The notes below the pieces were generated by a model. That model was not told the origin of the DNA, did no database searches, and worked only from the letters and a program-made list of their open reading frames with translations. DNA of 64,000 nucleotides from contig JAJAGP010000222.1 in NCBI GenBank assembly GCA_025084515.1, positions 434,001 to 498,000 on the forward strand, written 5' to 3'. Made by a program: the position numbers and the translations under genes. This document shows, piece by piece, positions 26,201 through 38,800 of the stretch; position 1 is the first letter of the stretch, and each line of letters starts with the position of its first letter. This DNA is from Ancistrus triradiatus (Eukaryota > Chordata > Actinopteri > Siluriformes > Loricariidae).

Positions 26201-28775
26201 CCCACAAATTGAAATAAGTGAAGTCTAACTTTTTGCAGCTGTATGTACACACCGTAACTCCCACAGTCTAGGAAAATAACACTAAAACATTCTGATCACA
26301 CGCACCAGACTGACTGGCTCCTGACTTCATCTGTAGTGGTTTTAATTACTTCAGGATAATACCAGCTGTTTGTTAAGAACTCCACTAGTAGTGCCTGGTA
26401 ATGCTAAGAATTCATTATGGTTGGACAGGTGTTTGCAAAAAAAACACTATCCTGGTTTGGAGCATTACTAAAAGGCGCCACCAACACCTTAACTAAACTA
26501 TTACTGAGCCAGGGGGGGTTTATTCAAGTAAGCTACCAAGTGGCCACTGGCAAGTGTGGTGGACTTCCAAGTTTTCACTCTGAGCTACTGAAGCCCTGTG
26601 GCATAAGGTTTTATGGTTAGATCAGACTTATATGGACATTTTTTAATTGGAATAAAACCAAACATTACAGACCACTCAAATACACCATAGTAGTATTATG
26701 TTGTGGGGAAAATGGTTGCTGCCAAGTCCACAAATTATTAATTATTAAAACCTGTCCCACTTTACATTATGCAAACCTGAGCATGTGGTTTTACTCAAAT
26801 ACATTCTTCTGTCTGAGATAAATATTGGTAGTGTAATCACCAGTCCTGTTAATTCCCTGTTTTTCTCATAAACGTTTCATGGTTTAGATCCTGACAGAGC
26901 AGGTGTGTACGCAGGTTGTTCATAAGCCACATCCTGAACCTGATTCAACTGTGAAGATCCAAAATCCCAGTGAGTTTTCGCTCTGTTTATAACCGTTTAT
27001 AACCGTTTATATATTCTGTTCGTTCCATTTGACCAAAATCATGGTTGCAGACATTTATATACATTTATATATATATATATACATATACATATACACACAC
27101 ACAGTGGGGCAAAAAAGTATTTCGTCAGCCACTGATTGTGCAAGTTCTCCTACTTAGAAAGATGAGAGAGGTCTGGAATTTTCATCGTAGGTACACTTCA
27201 GCTATGAGAGACAAAATGAGAAAAAAATCCAGGAAATCACATTGTAGGATTTTTTAAAGAATTTAATTGTAAATCATGGTGGAAAATAAGTTATTTGGTC
27301 ACCCACAAACAAGCTAGATTTCTGACTCTCACAGACCTGTTAAACAACTTCTTTAAGAAGCTCTTCTGTCCCTCCACTCGTTACCTGTATTAATGGCACC
27401 TGTTTGTATCTCGTATAAAAAGACACCTGTCCACAGCCTCAAAACAGTCAGACTCCAAACTCAAACCATGGCCAAAGAGCTGTTGAAGGACACCAGGAAG
27501 AAAAATTGTAGACCTGCACCAGGCTGGGAAGAGTGAATGTACAATAAGCAAGCAGGTTGATCATGAGAACGGTGAGCAAAAATCCCCAGAACTACACGGA
27601 GGGACCTGATGAATGACCTGCAGAGAGCTGGGACCAATGTAACAAAGGCTACCATCAGTAAACACACTACGCCAAAGGGGACTCAGATCCTGCAGTGCCA
27701 GGCGTGTCCCCCTGCTTAAACCAGTACATGCCCAGGCCTGTCTGAAGTTTGCCAGAGAGCATATGGATGATCTAGAAGAGGATTGGGAGAATATCATGTG
27801 GTCAGATGAAACCAAAATAGAACTTTTTGGTAAAAACTCAACTCGCCGTGTTTGGAGGAAGAAGAATGCTGAGTTGCGCCATACCTACTGACTGATCTGT
27901 GTTAAGGGAAGAATGAATGGGGCCATGTATCGTGAGATTTTAAGCCAAAACCTCCTTCCATCAGTGAGAGCATTGAAGATGGAACGTGGCTGGGTCTTCC
28001 AGCATGACAATGATCCCAAACACACCGCTCGGGCAACGAAGGAGTGGCTCCATAAAAAGCATTTCAAGATTATGGAGTGGCCTAGCCAGTCTCCAGACCT
28101 CAACCCCATAGAAAATTTGTGGAGGGAGTTGAAAGTCCGTGTTGCCCAAAAACGTTATGTTACAAAGTATGGAGTTGAACTTTTGTTATTGACCAAATAC
28201 TTATTTTCCATCATAATTTCCAATTAAATGTGATTTCTCGGATTTTTTCCTCATTTTCTCTCTCATAGTTGAAGTGTAGCTATGATGAAAATGACAAACC
28301 TCTCTCATCTTCCTAAGTAGGAGGACTTGCACAATCAGTGGCTGACTAAATACCTGTTTTGCCCCACTCTAAAACCAACAGTATGATCTGTGTGGTATTA
28401 ACCTGAGTGTTGGTGTGTGTTGTGTGTTTGCTGTGACTCAGTGATCCTGAAGGTTGTGGCTACGCTGCTGAAGAACTCGACGCAGACTGCTGAGCTGATG
28501 GAGGTGCGGCGTCTCTTCCTCTCTGACATGATCAAACTGTTCAGCAACAGCCGAGAGAACAGACGGTGAGGGTTCAGCTCTGAGCTCCGAGCTCGCCGCC
28601 TTCCTCCTCCTCCTCTGCCTCTGTCAGCAGCAACAATTAAGCACCTGATGAATGGAGGAAAGAAGCGGGGCAGTGAGACCTTGTTTTCCCTCCATGTTCT
28701 ATATTTAAACGCCCCCCAGCATGGCATTACATTATCCACAAATTTGCAGCATGTTTTTCTTCAAACAGATGTCTG

Positions 28776-28817
<42 letters not shown>

Positions 28818-29307
28818 ATGCAGGGCTATATCAAAGGCAGGCATCATCCTCGTGGCAGTCCTGTCTCGCTCAGTGTCCTTTTCACCATCAAATGTCAAGG
28901 AGTCCATCAATCACACCGCATGCTCACCCAAGGCTATTATCGTGACACTTCATCATCTCTGTCATTAAATCCCGCTTTGACATGACAATTAACGCTCCGA
29001 TGGTCCTCTTCCAACACCTCTGCGCTTCCTAAGGGCGTCTTCCCGAACTGACACCGACATGAGGGATCGTTTAACGCTGCCAGATTTGGATGAGCATGAC
29101 TGGGATTTTATCGACTCGCAGCGATCATGTCTGACTAAAGCTGTGTTTTATTGCAGATTAAAATATCATAATTAGCATTTTTATGATCCAACCCCAACAC
29201 ACACACACACACAGCAAAAACAGCCTCTTTAGCATTTTTAATTTTGCATAATCTGTTGAAAAAAAAATCAGTTTGATTTGAAATACTTATTCTGATTTTT
29301 TAAATAG

Positions 29308-29340
<33 letters not shown>

Positions 29341-32300
29341 CAACGCTGTCTAGTTTCACTTAGCTAAGACAAGTAAACATAAAATGCCGTTTTAAATGAA
29401 GGTGTTTATTATTAAGGGAGAAAAAAAAATCCAAACCTAATAACTGGTTGGGCCGCCCTTAGCAGCAACAACTGCAGCCAAGCATTTGTGATAACTTGCA
29501 GTGAGTCTTTTACAGCATTGTGGAGGAATTTTGGCCACTCATCTTTGCAGAATTGTTGTAATTCGGCCACACTGGAGGGTTTTCCAGCATGAACGACCTT
29601 TTTAAGGTCATGCCACAGCATCTCAATAGGATTCAGGTCAGGACTTTGACTAGGCCACTCCAAAGTCTTCATTTTGTTTTTCTTCAGCCATTCAGAGCTG
29701 GACTTGCTGCTGTGTTTTGGATCATTGTCCTGCTGCAGAACCCAAGCTCGTTTCAGCTTGAGGTCACAAACAGATGGACGAACATTCTCCTTCAGGATTT
29801 TTTGGTAGACAGCAGAATTCATAGTTCCATTTATCACAGCAAGTCTTCCAGGTCCTGAAGCAGCAAAACAGCTCCAGACCATCACACTACCACCCCCATA
29901 TGTTACTGCTGCTATAATGTTCTGTTTCTGAAATGCTGTGTTTACTTTTACCACCAGATGTAATGGGGACACACCACCTTTCCAAAGAGTTCAACTTTTG
30001 TCTCGTCAGTCCACAGAATGTTATCCCAAAAGTCTTGGGGATCATCAAGTGTGTTCTGGAAAAATTGAGACGAGCTTTAATGTTCTTTTTGCTCAGCAGT
30101 GGTTTTCGTCTTGACTTTGCCATGCAGGCCATTTTTGCCCAGTCTCTTTCTTATGGTGGAGGCATGAACACTGATTTAAACTGAGCCCTGCGGTTCTTTG
30201 GATGTTGTTGTGGGGTCTTTTTGTGACCTCTTGGATGAGTCGTCGCTGCTCTCTTGGGGTAATTTTGGTCGGCCGGCTACTCCTGGGAAGGTTCACCACT
30301 GTTCCATGTCTTCACCATTTGTGGATAATGGCTCTCACTGTGGTTCGCTGGAGTCCCAAAGCTTTAGAAATGGCTTTATAACTCTTTCCAGACAGATAGA
30401 TCTCAGTTACTTTCTTTCTCAATTGTTCCTGAATTTCTTTGGATCTCGGCATGATGTGTAGCTTTTAAGGATCTTTTGGTGTCCTTCACTTTGTCAGACA
30501 GGTCCTATTTAAGTGATGTCCTGATTGAGAACAGGTGTGGCAATAATCAGGCCTGGGTGTGGCTAGGGACAGTGAACTCAGGTGTGATAAACCATAGTTA
30601 GGTTTTAACAAGAGGGGCAATCATTTTTTCACACAGGGCCATGTAGGTTTGGATTTTTTTCTCCCTTAATAATAAACACCTTCATTTAAAAACGGCATTT
30701 TGTGTTTACTTGTTGTTTTTGACTAATATTTAAATTGGTTTGATGTTCCGAAACACAGGAAGGGGGCAAGCACTTTTTCACACCACTGTATATAGTGTTC
30801 TACACAGAACAGTCTATCTAGTGATCAGTGAATGAGTAAACGGGTGGACCAATTCTCACACACTCCTGATTTCTTGTAATGTCTTTGAAAAATAACATAT
30901 TTGTGATGCTCGTGTGCTAGGTGTCTGCTGCAGTGCTCTGTATGGCAGGACTGGATGTTCTCACTGGGCTACATAAACCCCAAAAACACAGAGGAGCAGA
31001 AGGTTACCGAGATGGTCTTCAACATCTTTCGCATTTTGCTCTACCACGCCATCAAGCACGAGTGGGGAGGCTGGAGGGTGTGGGTGGATACTCTCTCCAT
31101 AGCCCATTCTAAAGTATGAAACCTCAAAGACCACTGTTATATCAGGAGCAGAGTTCCACAGCTTCTTTAGAGTTGTTATATAATGTTTTTGAATAGCTAC
31201 ATTTTAGTCATACATCTAAATGGGTGCTGTTTGCTTGCTGTAACTATTAAAAATGCCACTTCTATATTTGTTCAACACTGACTCTAACAGCACACTTTCA
31301 TAATGTACTGGTCAATCTCAGGCAACTTTCTTTTTTTTTTTTTTTTTACATGGTTGTTACTTAGTCTTGTTACTCTTTATATGAGAAACAGAACTGAGTT
31401 TTCAGCGCAGAATTGGCATACACGTAAAAAATAAATGTAGCCATATGGCGTCCAGTACTAATAGCATTAGGACACTGAGCACATTCCATTGTAAAGTGTG
31501 TTGTTAGATACCAGGGACAGCGAACATGGTTTTAATTATATACCTTTAATTTTCCAGTTAATTGAATATGAATTATCTAAACATGTAATGTCCTGGGGAC
31601 AGTAATGGCACCCATTCAGCAGAATGGCTTAATAATACTTATAATATCTACTTTTTATTTTAGATTTTCATGTACATTGTTTCTGTTGTTGATGATGATG
31701 ATCCTTTTATAAACTCTAACTTTGATCCGTCAACTTTCGTACTGATTATTCTCTCTGAAGTGGAGCATTAAATAAGTAACAATCCCTTTAATGCATATTT
31801 TTCTCCTTGCTGTCAAAACAGGTGACATATGAAGCTCATAAGGAATACTTAGCTAAGATGTATGAGGAGTACCAGCGCCAGGAGGAGGAGAACATCAAGA
31901 AGGGCAAGAAAGGGCTGGTGAGCACTATTTCTGGCCTTTCTGCCCAAGCATCAGCCATAAAAGGCACCCTGGAGCTGGACGACCATTCTCAAACCCAGAC
32001 TCCTGAGAGCGAGGTGGAAGAGAGCGAGACCGCCGACACTGGGCGTAACCTTCTGGCCGAAGCCAAAGGACCCGATACGGAGGACATGGCGTCAGGTGTT
32101 CGGGTTGAAGTACATGACCTGCTGGTGGACATCAAGGCTGAGAAAGTGGAGGCCACGGAGGTCAAACTGGATGACATGGAGACTCTGGGAGTCATTGATA
32201 ATGGGAGTCTGGTGGAGGTGGATTCCCTCCTGGATAACGTCTACTCGGCTGCTGTAGAGAAGCTGAACAACACCGTGTTGGTCCCCAAAGCAGATCTGGA

Positions 32301-35300
32301 GGACAAGGACTCAGGACCTCTGATCAGCCTCGCTGAGGATAAAGACGCTGTTCCCAGCGGCAGCACCTTCCTCTTTGGTGCAGTGGGAACTAGTGCAACT
32401 GAGAACATTCTGCCAAAAATAGCACCTTCTGAGCCGTTGCCTCTAGCAGGAGGGCATCACCAGGTCCGAACCAGCACCAGCGACCTGGGTTTGTTGGCAC
32501 ACATGACCAGTGGAGCAGAAGGAAGCTCCAGCTCAGCAATTCTGGAGGATTGCTTCAAGCTCCAGCCTGATCTGGAGGCCTTCATTTCCTCATCTCAGGG
32601 AGAAAGTTTCACCAAGAATCCAGAGCAGGTTGAGGCAGCAGTTCCAGAGATGGAAGCGTCTGAAGGGAGGAACATTATGGATACAACCAACGCCAGCTCT
32701 GATGCGGAGAGGTCTGACGATGTGAAGGAGATTAGGAAGATCCAGACCACCGCCACCACACAGGTGATTGTAATCTTTGAAGTTTACTGACATTTGTAAT
32801 GGTCAGCACGGTGGTGCAGTGGTTAGCACTGTCGCCTCACTTCGAGATCCCCGGTTCGATCCCAACCCTGGGCTGCTCCTGTGTGGAATTTGCGTGTTTA
32901 CCCCAGGTTTTCTCCGGGTACTCCGGTTTCCTCCCACATTCCAAAGACGTGTTAGGTTAATTGGTGTCTCTAAAGTGCCCCTGTGTGTAATGTCTAGGGT
33001 GGTTCCTGCCTTGCTCCCTGTGTTGCCACCTACGTACCGGCTCCCACATGACCATTAACCAGGATAAGCGGATAAGAAAAGGAATGAATGATATTTGTTG
33101 TGTATACAGTGGTGCTGGAAAGTTTGTGAACCCTTTGGTATTTTCTACAATAAATATGTTTTAAAACTTCATCAGATTTTCACACAAGTGCTAAAAGTAG
33201 ATGAAGAGAACACAAACAAGATCAAAAATATTATTCTTAGTCATTTAATTTATGAGGAATATGATCCAATATTACATACCTATTAGTGGCAAAAGTATGT
33301 GAACCATTGCTGCCTCTTCGTGGCCCAGATGCAGCAAAACAGGCCCCAAGAGGAATACATGATAGAATGATTCACATTTCCAGATATCAAAATGTCACTC
33401 TTCTGTCATGGTTATGACATAAACATATTTTAGTTTCAAATAATTTTCTACTGAAATAATACATAGGCTGTTTGCGGTATTGACAGTGTCATTGTGGAAG
33501 ATAATATGTTGTTAAAAAATATGCAACAGTTATGTAGTTTTGAACAATATTATATTTTGTCTTTTTAAGTTATTATAAAAACAGACATTGTGATTTTTAA
33601 TGAATTGATCTCAAGAGTGAGGCCAGAGTAAGAAAGTGTTGATGATAAACACATTTACAAAAAATGGAGCTCATAATGGTTTCAGTGCATTTTAGATGAT
33701 ACAATTAATTATATTGTTAATAACCAAGCTATTTATTTTGTAATTAAGCATTTCTAACATGAATTTCTAACCTGACTAACACAATTTCTAACCACATAAC
33801 ACTTGTCATTTAAACTAAAAAGTTCTCTTTTGGTCTCATCCATCCAAAGAATGCGTTTTCCAATAGCTTTCTGGCTTGTCCACATGACCTGCAGATGGGT
33901 AGTAACGTCCTTTCTGGAGAGCAGTGGCTTTCTCCTTGCATCCCTGGCATGCACACCCTTGTTGTTCAGTATTCTCCTGATGGTAGACTCATGAACATTA
34001 ACCAGTGCGAAAGAAGCCTTTTGTTTCTGAGATATTACCCTGGATTCCTTTTTGATCTCGTGGACGATTACATAATCCGACCACTCCTGGGGATTATAAC
34101 CGTGGTCTTGAATTTACTCTATTTGGTGGAGTCAACTTCTTCTTCTTCATCTTTCGGCTTCTCCCTTTATCAGGGGTCACCACAGCGAGTTAAACGTTTC
34201 CACCTCACCCTGTCCTCCACGTCCTCTACTCTCACCCCAACTCCCTGCATATCTTCATTCACCACAACCAAATAAACTCCTCTTTGGTCTTCCTCTCCGT
34301 CTTCTTTGCCTGGCAGCTCCATCGCCAACATCCTCCTACCAATATATATCCACTATCCTCCTCTGCACATGTCCAAACCATCTCAGTCTTCCCTCTCAAA
34401 TTTTGTCTCCCAATTTTCCAACCTGTGCTGTCCCTCTGATGATCTCATTCCTAATCTTGTCCACCCTAGACACTCCTAAAGAGTACTCAACATTTTAAGT
34501 TCTGCCACCTCCAGCTCTGCTTCCTGTCTCTTTGTCAGTGCCACTGTCTCTAAGCCATACAACAAGGCTGGTCTCACTACTCTCTTATAAATCTTTCCTT
34601 TCACTTTTGCTGCGACCCTTTGGTGATTTGGTGGAGTCAACACACTTTAGATATGGTTTTGTAACCTTTTACAGCCTCAGAAATCTTCTATGTTTGTGTC
34701 GTGATAAATTGCGAAAATCAGACTTTGATAGATCCCTGTTCTTTAAATACAAGAGGGCATCCATTCACACCTCACTGTCAATGATTGAAAATACCTGACT
34801 CTAACTCGCCTTCAAATGAACTTCTAATCCTAGAGGTTCATATACTTTTTTCACCCACAAATTTGTAATACAGGATCACTTTTCTCAATAATTAAATGAC
34901 CATTTGTGTCAGTTGTTTACTTGGGTTTTCTTTATCTACTTTTAAAGTACAAAAAAATTGATGATTCTGTTGGGGTGCTTTGTCATATTTGTGTAATTGC
35001 ATCATAATGGCATGGTAGACTTGGCTTGACAGACGCATTGAATTGAAAGCAGCAGTAATACTTGGACTTTTTTTTAAAGCTGAAGTCATGTGGGCCTCCT
35101 TGCAGGCCACAAGAGTCAATATTGTTCCACTCAGTGTTAAAAGCTTCAGACAGTCGATGAGTAGTGGTAAAACATTTCTCAGCTGGTTTGTGTTTGTGAG
35201 ACCGAATATTCCCTATAGGCTTTAGATCTGGACTATGACCAGGCCAAAACATGACCTTGATGTAATTGTTCTCCAGACACGTCTTTGTGATGTGGGCATG

Positions 35301-35704
35301 TCCACTGACTTGTTGAAAAATAACATCCAGTTGGTTCTCTTTTAATTCTTTCTCAATTGTGGAAAGCCATTCTGCCATGTTGTCCTGTACCGGTGCCGAA
35401 TAAACGATGTCCTGAATCCGATAATACGCATAAATTGAATTTTGAATTTAAATTTTTACCCTGGCAAGCGATACGTAGTATGATGCTCTCCAACAGTTCC
35501 TGGCCATCCAGGCAGCAGCCAGCTGACTAAGCTGAGCAAAAGCGCCAATGGACTAATGATTTTGTTTTAGCTCTTCACTTTGAATACATTTTTCAATCAA
35601 TTACATGAGATCTTCAACGCTTGATTATAAAACAGACTTTATGTTGATGATTTAGCCCAATTGTCCAATTGTAGGTTAAAGGCAGGCTATGCTATCTATA
35701 TTGC

Positions 35705-35751
<47 letters not shown>

Positions 35752-35797
35752 TATATATATATATATATATATAAGATATAGATATATATAGATATAG

Positions 35798-35828
<31 letters not shown>

Positions 35829-38800
35829 CAATAAACCCAATGTAAGTTTTCAGTTCTCAACAAGTCTTTTCTGGAACGAATTAATGACGAGAACCGAGGT
35901 ACTACTATATATTTAATGTTCTTAATTATGTATATAATTCTATGTAATAAATGCATGTCAGTTTACTGTAGCAGGAGATATTATTCAGTGTGGCTTCTTG
36001 CCACTGTCCACAGTGTGAAAATGGATATGAATGCAACTGTGTAACTGACAGACCAACTCGCCTCGCCAGAGGCAGGATACCATGGTTGCTCAACATTAAA
36101 CTGGTGCTCTACCTATTGAGCTAGAACCTGATGGGTATCTCGCCTCTGGCAAGGTGAGGTCCTTTGGCTATGGGGTCGTATTAGCTTTCTGGCACTGTAG
36201 AAGTCTAGAAAATGAATTTAAGTGAATAATGTATGAATATGTTTAAATGAATGTGAATGAATGTGCGTTTATATTTGTAGACACATGTTCGACCTCGCCA
36301 GAAGCTCTGATGCTCCTCGGGTCACGGCCTGGGTCTGAGGTCACATGACAGTGCGGGGTTTTAAGTAAAGCAATATAACAATTGGACACTTCCACAAAAT
36401 TCACTTTTATCTCAATTAAATCGGTCATTTTTGTTTGTGAAGGTGAATCTACAGTAATAACAATGGAAGGAATAAAATGGAATAAAGCTATTGTTTGTTT
36501 TTTTTAAAGATTGTTTTTTTAGCTGACAAATTAAACACAGCACTCACTTTCAAATCAAATTTGAGCAATGATTAGAGTTGCCATGCAGAACAAAGCCTAA
36601 ATGTTATTCTGTAAATGTGTTTCTCTCTCAATAAGCTTAGCCATTTGAAAAGGTCAGCCAGTTCTCTGTGAGGAATTGAGTGTGTGTGTATGGCTTGGGC
36701 AGCTATATTTAGCTTCATTTATAGGGTCTTGACCTACTTACAGCCCTAAATGGCTCTTGTAGCGCCTTTTCCGGGTACTGTGGTGCTTGAAAGTTTGTGA
36801 GTCCTTTAGAATGTTCTATATTTCTGCAAAAATATGACTGAAAACATCATCAGATTTTCACACAAGTCTTAAACATAGATAAAGAGAACACTGTATGTGA
36901 ACCTCTAGGATTAGCAGTTAATTTGAAGGGGAAATTAGTCAGGTGTTTACAATCAGGTGTGAGTGGGCACCCTGTTTTATTTAAAGGACAGGGATCTATC
37001 AAAGTCTGCCCTTCATAACATGTTTGTGGAAGTGTATCATGGCACGAACAAAGGAGATTTCTGTGGACCTCAAAAAAAGAGTTGTTGATGCTCATCAGGC
37101 TGGAAAAGGTTACAAAACCATCTCTAAAGAGTTTGGACTCCACCAATCCACAGTCAGACAGATTGTGTACAAATGAAGGAAATTCAAGCCCACTGTTATC
37201 CTCCCCAGGAGTGGTCGACCAACAAAGATCACTCCAAGAGCAAGGCGTGTAATAGTTGGTGAGGTCACAAAGGACCCCAGGATAACTTCTAAGCAACTGA
37301 AGGCCTCTCTCACATTGGCTAATGTTAATGTTCATGAGTCCACCATCAGAAGAACACTGAACAACAATGGTGTGCATGGCAGGGTTGCAAGGAGGAAAAG
37401 CCACTGCTCTCCAAAAAGAACATTGCTGCTCGTCTTCAGTTTGCTGAAGATCACCGTGGACGAGCCAGAAGGCTATTGGAAAGAATGTTTTGTGGACGGA
37501 TGAGACCAAAATAGAACTTTTTGGTTTAATAGAAAAGCATTATGTTTGGAGAAAGGAAACCACTGCATTCCAGCATAAGAACCTTATCCCATCTGTGGAA
37601 CATGGTGGGTGGTAGTATCATGGTTTGGGCTGTTTTGCTGCATCTGGGCCAGGACGGCTTGCCATCGTTGATGGAACAATGAATTCTGAATTATATCAGA
37701 GAATTTCTAAAGGAAATTGTCAGGACAATCTGTCCATGAACTGACTCTCATGAGAAGGTGGGTCAGGCAGCAGGACAACGACCCTAAGCACACAAGTCGT
37801 TCTACCAAAGAATGGTTAAAGAAGAATAAAGTTCATGTTTTGGAATGGCCAAGTCAAAGCCCTGACCTTAATCCAATGGAAATGTTTGTGGAAGGACCTG
37901 AAGTGAGCAGTTAATGTGAGGAGGAAACCCACCAACATCCCAGAGCTGAAAGCTGTTCTGTACGGAGAATGGGCCTAAAATTCCTCCAAGCCGGTGTGCA
38001 GAGACTGATCAGCAAGCTACAGGAAACGTTTAGCTGCAGTTATTGCTGCACAGGGGGGTCACACCAGATACTGAAAGCAAAGGCTCACATACTTTTGCCA
38101 CTCACTAATATGTAATATTGGATCATTTTTCTCAATAAATAAATGACCAAGTATAATATTTTTGCCTAATATGTTTAACTGGGTTCTCTTGATCTACTTT
38201 TAGGACTTGTGTGAAAATCTGATGATGTCTTTCAAGCACCACTGTATAGTGTGCATCATGCATAACAAATAATCTGCATTACAGGCACGCAGTGTAAACA
38301 ACACTAATCTTATCTATACAGGTATTTGCAGTATATTGATGAATTTGCACCCTCCGTAAGAGCAGGAGAGCGGTACTCTTTCCTGTTGGAGTGGTTTTGA
38401 GATATCTGAGTGCAGATCGAATTAGCTAATAGCTTTTAGTGGTTCTTTCTTTTTTTTGACAGTGATTATTCTGTTTGGATTTTCTTTATCAGAGGTGGCA
38501 GAGGTGTCTCAGTGGTTATGATACTTCACTATTGACCCTGCACTGCCAATCTGCCACAGTGCTGTGCAAAAGTCTTAGGCCACCGTTAGATTTGTCTATG
38601 ATCGGACCCAAAATTTACAAACTTGGATTCGTCAATCCATACCACTCTTTTAAACTGATCTTCATTGCAGTCTTTTTGAGCTTTATCATATCTTAACTTT
38701 TTCACTCTTGGTTTCTTGGCTTCTAACCTTCTATTGCCTTCTATGCTGCTATTGCTCAAGTGAAGGGGATGAAATACTAAATACTTGCCACTGTAGCCTG

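Noticed and set aside
29412..29972. 186-codon frame as a functional gene
   Set aside because: It is the C-terminal part of a Tc1-like transposase, with the N-terminal parts in other frames and a truncated terminal repeat.
34183..34625. Host gene encoded by the CT-rich segment
   Set aside because: It is the reverse strand of a LINE fragment with flanking target-site duplication.
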